Part shown: piece by piece, positions 10,883 through 20,377 of the stretch
How the letters are laid out: every line of letters starts with the position of its first letter
How positions within the stretch are numbered: position 1 is the first letter of the stretch
DNA from: Folioceros fuciformis
Taxonomy: Eukaryota > Anthocerotophyta > Anthocerotopsida > Anthocerotales
Assembly (NCBI GenBank): GCA_049999805.1
Contig: JBNGIO010006108.1
Span: 1-46,684, forward strand
Direction: 5' to 3'
Length of the DNA: 46,684 bases
Program-made: the position numbers and the translations under genes
Notes under the pieces: generated by a model
What the model was told of the DNA's origin: nothing
Database searches by the model: none
What the model saw: the letters and a program-made list of their open reading frames with translations, nothing else

Positions 10883-11639
10883 GCTTTCCGCGTTCTACGA
10901 ATCATTTCCATATCCTATTTATGTTTGCCTTCAACTTATTGGAATAGATTACTTGTGCGTCTCAGGGATCAAATGTTTCTTGCCACAAACTGCAAACGAC
11001 ATGTACCAATCTGTTTGTCGAATGCTTCCAGGCTTGGGTTTCAAGTTCACATGGCAGCTCGATAGTGGCAGTGTACTGAAACACGAAATGCAAGCTGGAG
11101 CTCGTGAATGGAGCTCCCGAAATCACAACAGCTTGTTCACTGTCTTGTGTCAGGGAATGTGGTGGATCCGGAGATCCCGAAAAACCGTCAATCTTTAATG
11201 GACACGCACTGCTTCACTTTCTTTCTAAGAGCACAGTCTAGGGTAAGCTAAGCAGGGCCTCATGCGTTCTGTGGCAGCGCACGTCGCCTGCTCACATCAC
11301 ATCTCCCTGTGTCCACTGTTGCTGCATGTTTCTGATGTCTGTGCGTTGGTGATGCGGGTGGCCCTCGTCCTCACTTATACTTTCCATGACGCTGTCAGTT
11401 CCCAGGTCCCGTCGGCCGAGTTGAGTTAATTGGAGATGGTGGCTATTGACTTGGGGACACTATATGCATAAAAGGAGCTGAGGGAGCCGAGAGTAGCAAT
11501 TTCTTTTCTTTTGTTTCACGGTTTCAGAATTGGATCCGTCGAGGATGCAGATAAAGGAGTCGCTTGCTTTGTGATCGGGGCATGTGCTGCTGCTGTCCAG
11601 GGGTGAGCTCTTCGTTAGCCACCGCAGATCTGCGATTGA
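10883..11639 (+). other. Intergenic: WOX 3' UTR and maMYB promoter/5' UTR
   Basis: No conserved coding sequence. A TATA-like element lies at 11461. A 109-codon frame across 10869-11198 overlaps the WOX end in another frame and has no family features. Confidence 0.45.
11461..11473 (+). promoter_or_regulatory. Possible TATA box of the maMYB gene
   Basis: TATATGCATAAAA lies 179 bases upstream of the maMYB ATG, a plausible distance if the 5' UTR is about 145 bases. It is a motif match only. Confidence 0.35.
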
Positions 11640-12665
11640 ATGGATTATGATTACATAGAGGATGACAGGCCACGCTTCCAGCTCGCGTCCGGGCCCGTCG
11701 CGTTGGCGGAAGAGAAGAAGGTGGACCTGAAGCAGGTGGCGGTGTGCTCGGCGCTCGCAATTGTGCTGTTAGGTTATGGCTGGATGGTCGGACGCAGTTT
11801 CGCTCAGTTCTTTGCCGTTTGGGTGGCTATTGCTTTCCTTGTTGGTCCTTTCGCCCCTGTGTCCTACACGGGAGGGGACTGGAGGGTGGGAGTAGGAGAG
11901 CTGCTTCCAGATGAGCAGATCGAGCCGCTTCTCGGTGACCCCGAAAAGCGGCAAGGTGGAAGACGGAGGCAGGACAGCGCGCTGATCAGGGTGCAGTCAA
12001 GGGAATGTCTACCATCAGCAGCGGTAGAGAAGCCCAAGGGGACCGCCGTGGACGAGGGCCTCGGCAAAGGCTCGTATGAAAGTGAACTTAGTGAGCCCGA
12101 GACTGTAGATACGGCGAGCGAAGCGGAATGGACTACCTCGGACTTCAGTCTGTTGAGGAAGCAGATGGCCAAACATCCGCGTGGAACAGGGAAGAGGTGG
12201 GAGGTGATCGCCGAGGTCTTTCAGGGTGCCCACAGCGTTGACAGTGTGATCAAGATGGCCAAGGCCCTGGGAGATCGGAAACCTGCTGACGATGATTCGT
12301 ATGCAAGATTCCTGGCTCAGAGGAAGGCCGGCCATGTGGCCATCTCTTCCCCCTTGAGCAAGAGGGAGGCCCAAGGCGTGCTCGGAACCATAGGCCTGTC
12401 GAATGGCGCATCAAACAGAGTCGTGGAAAACGGGGAGGAGGGTTCACATGCTGGACAGACGAAGACTTCGCTGTGGAGTGAAGCGGAGGATAAATACCTC
12501 CTCAAAGCTTTGAAAGAGTTTCCGAAGGACACTCCCATGAGGTGGGACAAGGTTGCAGCAGCAGTTGCTGGAAAATCGAAGGCCCAGTGCCTCAGACGGT
12601 TTGTCGAATTGCGTGACACTTATCGCAGCAAGAAAGGAGCTGACAGTCTTACAGAACTTGAGTGA
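11640..12665 (+). CDS. MAMYB: Membrane-anchored MYB/SANT protein (maMYB-like)
   Basis: An intronless frame of 341 residues. Two hydrophobic segments sit near the N-terminus, about residues 33-51 (VAVCSALAIVLLGYGWMVG) and 54-74 (FAQFFAVWVAIAFLVGPFAPV), making a hairpin anchor. A charged linker follows, then a weak SANT-like repeat at about 162-210 (EWTTSDFSLLRKQM...RWEVIAEVF) and a clear SANT/MYB domain at about 276-332 (LWSEAEDKYLLKALKEFPK, then RWDKVAAAVAGKSKAQC). This order matches the plant maMYB family (Arabidopsis At5g45420), an ER-membrane MYB linked to root-hair growth. The C-terminal domain resembles DnaJC2/ZUO1 SANT repeats, but no J domain is present. It ends 257 bases from the convergent F-box gene. 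Confidence 0.88.
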   Translation: MDYDYIEDDRPRFQLASGPVALAEEKKVDLKQVAVCSALAIVLLGYGWMVGRSFAQFFAVWVAIAFLVGPFAPVSYTGGDWRVGVGELLPDEQIEPLLGDPEKRQGGRRRQDSALIRVQSRECLPSAAVEKPKGTAVDEGLGKGSYESELSEPETVDTASEAEWTTSDFSLLRKQMAKHPRGTGKRWEVIAEVFQGAHSVDSVIKMAKALGDRKPADDDSYARFLAQRKAGHVAISSPLSKREAQGVLGTIGLSNGASNRVVENGEEGSHAGQTKTSLWSEAEDKYLLKALKEFPKDTPMRWDKVAAAVAGKSKAQCLRRFVELRDTYRSKKGADSLTELE

Positions 12666-12922
12666 TTCATGTCTAGGCTAGTTTGCAATTTGGGAAGAAA
12701 GTCCAAATGCGTTCTGCTGCTATCCGCTTAGAAACTCGTTGCTGAGCTACTTATTTTCCATCTTCACGCCTGACGTACTGTACGACAGGAATCTGCGTTG
12801 ATGTACCCACTGGCAAACTTCGGCAATGATGGTTCAGGAAAGCATAGTTTTCCAACGAATGCGTCTGTGGTCTCCGAAGATTTCCGCCTTCGCTTAAAAT
12901 TCCATTCCCAACCCACAAACTC

Positions 12923-14965
12923 TCAGCTGTGAACGTTGAAGGTTGTAAGCCTCGGAAACAATAGGAGCAAATCGTGTCGAGAACGTCTCTGGAGACGTTT
13001 CACCCTAGTTTGTTAGAACGGCCTTTATCATCGACAGGGAGCAAGAAAAATACTGGATGTACCAACCTTAATATTTGTGCAACCATTTACGTCCAGAGTT
13101 GTAAGAGACTGAGCACATGATCTCGAAAGTCTCGTAAGCGCATCATCCGTCACTCCAAGCAGACCATGCAGACTGAGGCAAAGAGGGACGTGAGAACCAA
13201 CCCTGCTGCTTTCAAATCCCTAACCAGCTTAGGAGAGTCAGTGCACATAAAACCCACACACCTCAGAAGCTCTAGAGATAGGGAGTTGTCGGCGAGTGCA
13301 AACATGCCAGTGTCCGTCGTCCTTACACACCTGTTCCACAGTGGAAAACCACATATCTGAACGCGTATCGTGTCCAGTTTCGTGCCAAGACTGAATCCAG
13401 GATGTTCAAGATAGACTCACCATGTCAAGTTCAAGGAAACCAGACTCCTGCATTTTGCGACTGCTTGGAGACCACGGTCGGTCAGATGCTGTAGGCAATC
13501 TTCGTTTAAGAACATTTCCGCCATGGCGAACCCCAAGCAAGAGATTGACTTCCTAAGGAGTTTACCTGGGCCCCACATAGATCCAACATTCTGAGGTCTT
13601 GCAACGTCGAAAGCCTCGTAAACGAGTTGTCTGTGAGACTGCAACATTCACATACATAATGAGGTTTGTCGCTTTCTTGAGAAACAACACCCAAGCCACT
13701 GGGCCTCAACAAGTGACCCACCTGGGAATAGCATAAAGATAGAGCTCTACAAGTTTCTGACAACTGCCCAAGAGCTGCAGTAATCCACCATCGGTCAACT
13801 TCACACACCTGCGAGCAGATGGGATTATCAAGCACAATACTGGCAAAAAGCAACGACACACCTTCATCAACAAGACTAACCTTGTCAGGTTCAGTTTTTT
13901 CATGCTTTTGCGGTGTTTTGCAATACAGCCCAAACTTGAATCCGTGATGTTCTGTGACGAAAAGCCAGGTTACAGCAGAGTACCAACGTTCGAACATGAC
14001 AAAGATGGCAGCCTCTTTAATACACTGTGGAAGGGGCACGCAGCAAACCTTGCAGCCGCTAAGATTCAAATTCGTGAGTCCTTGACAGTAAGTCAGAAGG
14101 GTCTCAACGGCACGGTCTGTAACTCTGGACAGTGCGAAAAATTAGCACAAATACCTTTCTTCTCCAAACCCAGCAAGCATGTAAGGAACAGCCTGGAAGA
14201 CTGGTCAACTAACTTCAAGTTCCAGTAGAGCGAAATCTCTTCCAGCCTGAAGAAGGATAAAGCCACCAGTTTAATGCCATCACCAGAGACTTTTTGGCAA
14301 GCATTAAGATTGAGTCGCCTCAAATCCTGCATCCAGCTCCACGAAGCTTTACGTCACCACAACGCCGAACTCCACACACTGCAGCTCAAACCAAATTACG
14401 GCATGGAGCTCAACTACCATGATTTAACCGTCAGAGGCGTCACCTGCAAACAGTACCTTGAAGGGCAGGTTCTTCAAATGGCTGTCCTCCAAGGTCTGGG
14501 CAAATTCAAGATTAAGCTCCTCCACATTCTGGTATCGTTCCTGATGCTCCAAATAAGCACAGCAATAAGAGACAGAGAAAATGCATCCAATCCGCACACT
14601 TTCCCAACCTGCCTGTGTTGCGACATACACACGGGACGGGGGGCTCGACCATACCAGAGTCTTCAATTCCTGCAGACGTTCTCCTGGATTCTTAATTCCC
14701 CTAAGATCCAGCGCCTGCATTATGAAATCTCCGCAGAGTATCAGCCCTTTCCGCCGGCCAAATTTCAAATTCTGGACACAGAACGGCCTCCGACGGGTAC
14801 CTTCCACAAGGGCGAGTATGCAGACAAAAGGTTGCGGCAAGCCGTGCTGACACACAGCAAGGCGCAGACTTCACGCTGGGATAGATGAGAGGTCACCAGC
14901 TTTAGAACCTCGGGAAACACAACCCCGGACCATCGACGCTCCAGCTCCTCCTGCGCCATCTCCAT
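12923..14965 (-). CDS. F-box/LRR protein, At3g58530-like (RNI superfamily)
   Basis: I reconstruct twelve exons on the minus strand: 14801-14965, 14655-14714, 14457-14546, 14214-14326, 14049-14124, 13881-13951, 13722-13808, 13566-13638, 13421-13488, 13262-13330, 13067-13172 and 12923-12988, about 347 residues. Exon 1 holds an F-box (FPEVLKLVTSHLSQREVCAL). The rest is cysteine-containing leucine-rich repeats: LRRLNLNACQKVS, VTDRAVETLL, LTNLNLSGCK, KLTDGGLLQLL, LRMLDLCGAQ, LVSLNLTWC and LTTLDVNGC. It ends FPRLTTFNVHS. Order and length fit the Arabidopsis At3g58530 family. Such proteins are substrate receptors of SCF ubiquitin ligases; the target is unknown. The start is the ATG at 14965, with a second at 14959. 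About ten residues seen in relatives seem missing between exons 3 and 4, so that junction is the least certain. Confidence 0.9.
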
Positions 14966-15152
14966 CTCTACCTGTAGCGCAACTTGGCGTACTCCAAGTT
15001 GATGACATATACTATATTGAGAATACACTGAGCTTGCCCAAAACCTAGAAAACAGAAACCTATATATACTGTACTTCGCCCAATCCTTTATATGCTTACT
15101 GGCCTTTCAACGGATCGTCCTCTGTCGGGTGCAGACGCTCCTTCACCGCAGG
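14966..15152. promoter_or_regulatory. Bidirectional promoter region between the F-box gene and RPC6
   Basis: Only 187 bases separate the two start codons. The region contains TATA-like runs (ATACTATATTG and TATATATACTGTAC) and AAACCTAG, which resembles a telo-box. A shared promoter is inferred from geometry alone. Confidence 0.5.
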
Positions 15153-17020
15153 ATGGCGGCAGTGGCTCTAGGAGCTGCGCAAAACCTCATCCTTCAGCTT
15201 TGTCGAGCTCATCCAACTGTGAGATCCCTACCGGAGTGGGATCATGCCTTCTACATGTTCTTCGAGGAGCTTATTGGGCGTGTTGAAAATCATGCAGGGA
15301 CTTCCGGAGAAACTCTTGCACGAGGAGTGTCAAGATGTCGACGTGAACCTCCGGGGCGAGGCCTTGAACGCGTTACTGCAGCAGGTACGTGCTGAATTGC
15401 GTCTTCCATGTCTGTCGGACTTTGCCCGTTTCAGAGACCTCTTGAGGTTGATTTTTTCTTGTGCAGGGTCGTTTGCAAGTTTACAGGCATAATGATCAAC
15501 TGTATTGGAAGGAGCAGACCAAGGAGCAGGCTGATAAGTGAGGATTTTGAAAGTTAGACTATTTGCCATGTCCCGGTATCTTAATTAGCGTTCAAGGAAT
15601 GCTCAGGTCTGTTTGTTTGTAAACGTCTGGGTGTGCTTTTCAGGTTGAAGGGCCTGACTCCGGAGGATAGGCTTGTGTTGCAAGTAATCGAGCAAGCTGG
15701 AAATATGGGTTAGTGTATGACATGTGCTGGATGGGGATGTGAAGCTGAATGCGTAGGTTGAGGGTTGCACTTATGGTAGGGGTCTTGCAATTGCAGGTAT
15801 TTGGACTAAGGATATGAAGTTTAAAACTGGCATCAAGTCACAGCCAAACATCAACAAGGCCATAAAGAACTTGGAGAGTCGTAACTTGATAAAGGCCGTG
15901 AAGTCTGTAGCCGTATGGCCGTTGTTTGTTTTTGGCTTTTGAGTGATGCGTTGTTCCGCTGCAGAAAATTGGGAAGCTATTCTCGAGCTTTCTAAAGATG
16001 CTGTTTGTTACCTCGCTTCAGGTCGATCGGGCTGTTGAGTTGTCTCTCCATCGTCACCGATTGAACTGATGACTGATCGACGTTTCCCAATGGCCAGGTA
16101 AAGAATCGAAAGGTGTACATGCTATTCGACTTAGAGCCTGCGCGTGAGATAACTGGTGGTGCCTGGTATTCAGACCAGGAGTTTGACACAGAATTTGTCA
16201 CTATTCTGAAGCAGCAATGTCTCCAAGTCCTTCACAAGCAGGTTACAGCCATTCTCAGTTACTATCTGGACTCGAGTGGGTTCTTTCTATCTTTTTGAGG
16301 AAAGCGGCATGTGCATGAGATTCTGAGCATCCGGTTGTTGTCCTTGTTGCTCAGGATCTTGCCACATTGGAAAAAGTGGCTGAGTCTGTGCGCAACTCAG
16401 GTGTTACAAGAGAGGAGCTAGGCCTGCAGGAATACAAGCAGGTGAGGCACTTCCTCAATTGGTCACATGATAATACCGGGTATCGTAATGTCTACTAATC
16501 TCTGTGGTTGCATCTACAGATTATGGACATGCTTGTGCTGGACGGGGATGTGGAGCAAGTTGTGAGCACAGGGGCGGGAGTGTTCGCTGCGTTCCCTGCG
16601 GTTAGTTTCTTTTTTACAGAGTATTTGGTGGTCATAAGAGAGGTTCAGGGTATCAGTTGTTGATGTTTGCTGTAGCAGGAGACAATCTGTTACAGGGCTT
16701 CGAAGGTTAAGATATCAGAAACGTCCCCATTCACCAACATCCCTTGCGGAGTGTGCAAAGTAAGCGCTGCAGTAGCGACTTCAATTAGAGCATCACTGCC
16801 TCCCACATGAAAAAGAAGTGTTCAATGTGTTTAATATTGTCTGTGTAAATGTGTTTTGGAACACTATCTTGCCGGACGCTGTTTTGGGCCACGCATTGTT
16901 AGCTTGTACTCATTTGTCCAGCCGAATGGCTGCGTGTGGCAGGTTTTACATCTTTGCTCTGATGGTGGAGTAATCTCTCCGCAAACATGTGTCTACTACC
17001 AGGAATGGCTTGATTTTTGA
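15153..17020 (+). CDS. RPC6: DNA-directed RNA polymerase III subunit RPC6 (RPC34/RPC39)
   Basis: Ten exons keep frame: 15153-15218, 15298-15384, 15467-15537, 15644-15708, 15797-15912, 16098-16241, 16355-16441, 16520-16600, 16679-16759 and 16943-17020, about 291 residues. The protein shows the tandem winged-helix layout of RPC6, with conserved blocks GNMGIWTKDMK, KNLESRNLIKAVKSV, KVYMLFDLEP and ITGGAWYSDQEFD. The C-terminal PCGVC...LC...GGVISPQTC provides the four cysteines that bind a 4Fe-4S cluster in human RPC6. The subunit belongs to the RPC3-RPC6-RPC7 subcomplex, which opens the promoter and recruits TFIIIB for tRNA and 5S transcription. The N-terminal winged helix (QNLILQLCRAHPT joined to GLPEKLLHEE) appears only when an intron is placed at 15219-15297. 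It ends convergently 316 bases from the PPR gene. Confidence 0.94.
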
Positions 17021-17336
17021 TCATAATGAAGCAGCACAGAATGGGGAAGGCAGTCTTCCTCTCAAAAGGGATTCTCCTCTGAAAGGGTACTCGAGACGTG
17101 AGGAAGTGTAGCCAATACCCATTACCTTCTTCCGCATGAAAGTGGAGCGGACAAGTTGGTGAAAGCTGCCGACTGTCATTGCTCGTGGCTTTAATGCATT
17201 CCATGTCCTCTTTGAGGTCCGTTACAATGATTTCCAAGCAAGACAGGTGTATATATGCGATTGCGCGTGCGAGCTGCAGCAAGGATGCGCAATGCATTGT
17301 GCATCTTAATTTCTTCCACCACTTGCAAGCTGGTTG
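17021..17336. other. Intergenic between convergent RPC6 and PPR genes
   Basis: Presumably the two 3' UTRs. No conserved frame seen. Confidence 0.5.
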
Positions 17337-19940
17337 CTACGACCAAGACGGCGATGAGTGCGCTTGTCGTTTTGGAGGCGTTATCCAGCAAGCATCAAGC
17401 GTGGGGTGCTGGTAAGAACTCTGGGCAATTGGCACTCTCGTCTCCTTGAGCTGTGCAGTCAATTCCAGAAGGAGCAAGTAAAGCTCTGCCTGTTCACGGC
17501 TCTTTTCACCAGCGAGGAACATTTTCACCTTGGGCCCATGCTCAATCCAGCTTTGGCCTGGCTGCTTCCATTCCACGGCTTTCTGTCGCGAGTCGTCCAC
17601 CTCCAGTGCAAGGTTTTGCATGCCGGCATCCGCATAGATGCTGGACATGAGAATGTAGGCCGCTGCGTGCTTCGGGTCTAAACCCACAGCAGCATCGAAG
17701 GCTTTCCTACCAACTACGACGTCACCATGCTTTCGGCAGGCTCCTAACAAACACAACCACAGTGGCAGATCAGGCTGCATTGGCATGCTTTGGATGAGCT
17801 GTTCAGCCCTGCTCAGAAAGCCTGCTCGGCCAACTAGATCAATTACACAAGCATAATGCTCCAGCGCTGCTGGGATCTCATGATCTCTGCTCATGCTTTC
17901 GAAGTACTCCAACCCCCTGTCCACCCTGCCGCCGTGAGTACACGCAGTTAGCAGAGCCATAAAAGTGACTGCGTTTGGTTTCATGCCAGCAGAGCACATA
18001 TCTTGGTAGCACTGCACACCCTTGGCAAAATCTCCTAACCTCGCATGTCCAGCCAACAGTGCATTCCATGAAACCACGTCCGGCCGCAGAATAGAATCAA
18101 ACACCCGCTGGGCGTCCGCCATGCTTCCACATTTGCCATAGGCATGAATCAGGCTGGTGGCTAGAGAGAGTCTGCCCTCCAAACCACTCGCCACAACAGT
18201 CTCGTGTGTTCGCAGACAGATGTCTAAGGCTCCTGTGAGACTGCATGCTTCCAGCACAGAGAGGAGTGTAGCCTCATTCGGGCTCACACCCACTGCCTGC
18301 ATCTGGCTGTATAACGCCAACGCCTTCTCTCCCTGCCCTTGCTGAGTGTACGCTGCAATCATGACAGTCCACGATACAACATTGGTGCGGGGTAGTCTGT
18401 CGAACACCTGTTCTGCATCCTTGATGCTCCCACACTTGGCATACATGTTGACCAACGAGCTACCAACAAATGCATCTGAATCGAAACCCCTCTCCGTAAC
18501 GCCAGCATGTAGTTCTCGTCCCTTCAGCAGGGACTTGAGCTTCACCTTCCGCCCATCTATCAACGCACTTTCCTCATTTTCTGCAAGGCTGCAGCAAGCC
18601 TGTAGAGCAGCGACAAAGGTCCGTGAGTTCGGGCTGACACCTTCGTTTCGCATCTGCTGGTACATCTGCAAGGCATTTGCTCCTTGTTCCTGCTGGGCAA
18701 ACGCTGTGATCATGCTAGTCCATGACACCACATTGCGTTGAGACAACTGGTCAAACACACGTTCTGCTTCCTTGATGCTCCCGCACCTGCCATACATACT
18801 GACCAAAGTACTACCCACGAAGATGTTGGATGCAAAACCCCTCTCCTCAGCTTCAGCATGTAGCTCCCTCCCCTTCTTCAGTGCCTCCACCTTCAGTGTC
18901 CTCCAAGCGACCTCCGAGCTCTTCTCCCGGTCTGCAATGCTGCCGCATGCTTGAAGCACGCTCACAAACGTCCGTGCATCAGGCTCCATCCCTTCACCCT
19001 GCATCTGCTCGTACATGTTCAAGGCCTTTTCTCCTTCCTCCTGCCGAGCATACGCTGCAAGCATGGCGTTCCATGCCACAATATCCCGCCTGGACAACCC
19101 ATCGAACACCTGCTCGGCTTCCAAGATGCTCCCACACTTAGCATACATGCTCAACAACGTGTTGCCCACAAAGTCATCCGACTCAAACCCGCACCTCGCA
19201 GCATGGACGTGAACCCGCTTCCCCCTGTCCAAATCTTGCAACCTGCCGCAAGCTTTCAGCACGGCAACAAACGTGTAATTGTCAGGCTGCACTCCTTCCT
19301 GCAGCATCTGGTCGTACAAGGACACAGCCTCCTGGCATCGTCCGGCATCGCTATATCCTGAAATAATAGCCGTCCAAGAAAAAACAGTTCGGTGAGGCAA
19401 GGTGTGGAACAACTGGACAGCGTCTGGTAAGCTCCCACAGCTCACAAACGTGGTGACCATGAGGTCCCCCAGAACTGCGTGGGACTCCAACCACCCACAT
19501 TCTGCCAAAAGAGCATGTACCTGCTTGGCCTGGGACAGGGCTTTGGCCTTCCGCCTCTTGCATGCCTGCAACAGGCTCTTGAACATGTGCACCACTTGCT
19601 GGTGCTGGTGTTGTTCCATCCTGAGCAGCACAGCCAGTGCTTCGTCTACCCGCCCTACCCTGCACAACGTTTGGAACCCGGAAACGTGCGTTTCTCCATA
19701 GGTGAAGCTGCAGGTCGTGCTAAGCAAAGAAGAGGAAGAGGAAGAGGAAGAGGAAAGGGAAGAGGAAGAGGAAGAGGAAAAGGAGGAGGAAGAGGAAGAG
19801 GAAAAGGAAGAGGAAGAGGACGAGGAAGAGGAAGAGGAAGAAGAAGAAGAAGAGGAAGAGAATGTGAATCTGGTGACGCTGCTGCAGTAAGGCTGGCTTG
19901 CTTGGGATCCGGCCAATACCCCCACCTCGCTCAACCACAT
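17337..19940 (-). CDS. Pentatricopeptide repeat protein, PLS class with E motifs, no DYW
   Basis: A single 867-codon exon. After a Ser-rich leader come many P, L and S repeats, visible as recurring blocks such as FVGSTLVSMYGRCGSIKEAE, NVVSWTSMITAFAQQ and TFVAALQACCSL. The C-terminus has the E1/E2 region (LGACRKHGDVVVGRKAFDAA, then WKQPGQSWIEHGPKV) but stops before a DYW deaminase domain. Such proteins bind organelle RNA sequence-specifically and take part in C-to-U editing, recruiting a deaminase in trans when DYW is missing. Intronless structure is typical of the family. Residues about 26-70 are almost pure serine, encoded by a long polypyrimidine tract (see repeat entry), within the probable transit peptide. 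The start is the only upstream ATG, at 19940. Confidence 0.92.
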   Translation of the reverse strand: MWLSEVGVLAGSQASQPYCSSVTRFTFSSSSSSSSSSSSSSSSSSFSSSSSSSFSSSSSSSLSSSSSSSSSLLSTTCSFTYGETHVSGFQTLCRVGRVDEALAVLLRMEQHQHQQVVHMFKSLLQACKRRKAKALSQAKQVHALLAECGWLESHAVLGDLMVTTFVSCGSLPDAVQLFHTLPHRTVFSWTAIISGYSDAGRCQEAVSLYDQMLQEGVQPDNYTFVAVLKACGRLQDLDRGKRVHVHAARCGFESDDFVGNTLLSMYAKCGSILEAEQVFDGLSRRDIVAWNAMLAAYARQEEGEKALNMYEQMQGEGMEPDARTFVSVLQACGSIADREKSSEVAWRTLKVEALKKGRELHAEAEERGFASNIFVGSTLVSMYGRCGSIKEAERVFDQLSQRNVVSWTSMITAFAQQEQGANALQMYQQMRNEGVSPNSRTFVAALQACCSLAENEESALIDGRKVKLKSLLKGRELHAGVTERGFDSDAFVGSSLVNMYAKCGSIKDAEQVFDRLPRTNVVSWTVMIAAYTQQGQGEKALALYSQMQAVGVSPNEATLLSVLEACSLTGALDICLRTHETVVASGLEGRLSLATSLIHAYGKCGSMADAQRVFDSILRPDVVSWNALLAGHARLGDFAKGVQCYQDMCSAGMKPNAVTFMALLTACTHGGRVDRGLEYFESMSRDHEIPAALEHYACVIDLVGRAGFLSRAEQLIQSMPMQPDLPLWLCLLGACRKHGDVVVGRKAFDAAVGLDPKHAAAYILMSSIYADAGMQNLALEVDDSRQKAVEWKQPGQSWIEHGPKVKMFLAGEKSREQAELYLLLLELTAQLKETRVPIAQSSYQHPTLDACWITPPKRQAHSSPSWS
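19728..19862. repeat. Polypurine/polypyrimidine tract coding for polyserine
   Basis: The plus strand is an almost unbroken GAAGAG/GAGGAA purine run of about 135 bases. On the minus strand it encodes the serine tract of the PPR leader. Such mirror-symmetric purine runs can form triplex (H-) DNA and change length easily. Confidence 0.9.
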
Positions 19941-20377
19941 GATGGGCGGATGCTCTTGGGCTGCAGCAGTGAATGAATTGGAGGATGATGGATGCAGAGC
20001 CCGTAACTAGACCCCAATGCAAGAAGCCGGATCCCGTCATGGGTTGTTACACGCCTCTCGAGGCATGAAATCGACGGAACCGTAACCTTTTTTTTTCCGC
20101 TAAAGTGCTGAAATTAGGGGGCCTGCGTGAACGTGTTAGGGGCCATCCGAGGAAGTTGAACGCATAACTAACATAGGTCTGTCAGCTGCGGGACAGTGTG
20201 AAGGCAGGAGATGCAAACAAGTGGGTGAAAACCCAGTCGTGGAATGGGAGCAGGTGGCATCTGATTGGGCTGGCTGGTGGCAAGCAATCACCAGGGTGCG
20301 GGAAGTGTTTGTGGGCGATAGGATGTTGCAGGAGAAAGTGAGGCAATCGTAGCTCAGACCATATCCGAGTGGAATGT
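19941..20377. promoter_or_regulatory. Divergent upstream region of the PPR and ZAT genes
   Basis: 437 bases lie between the two start codons. It contains a T-run (CCTTTTTTTTTCC) near 20085 but no convincing TATA element. A shared promoter is possible, not shown. Confidence 0.35.

Noticed and set aside
10869-11198. 109-codon frame after WOX
   Set aside because: Overlaps the WOX end in another frame and shows no conserved features.
13902-14888. Plus-strand frames of 108 and 204 codons across the F-box gene
   Set aside because: They are antisense to exons whose spliced product is a clear F-box/LRR protein.
15965-16016. Possible extra exon of RPC6 after a CTGCAG at 15957
   Set aside because: The family joins SVA directly to KNRKVYML; using the acceptor at 16097 keeps frame with no insertion.
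19479-19976. Plus-strand Gly/Arg/Lys-rich and poly-Glu frames
   Set aside because: Artefacts of the purine tract in the antisense of the PPR leader.
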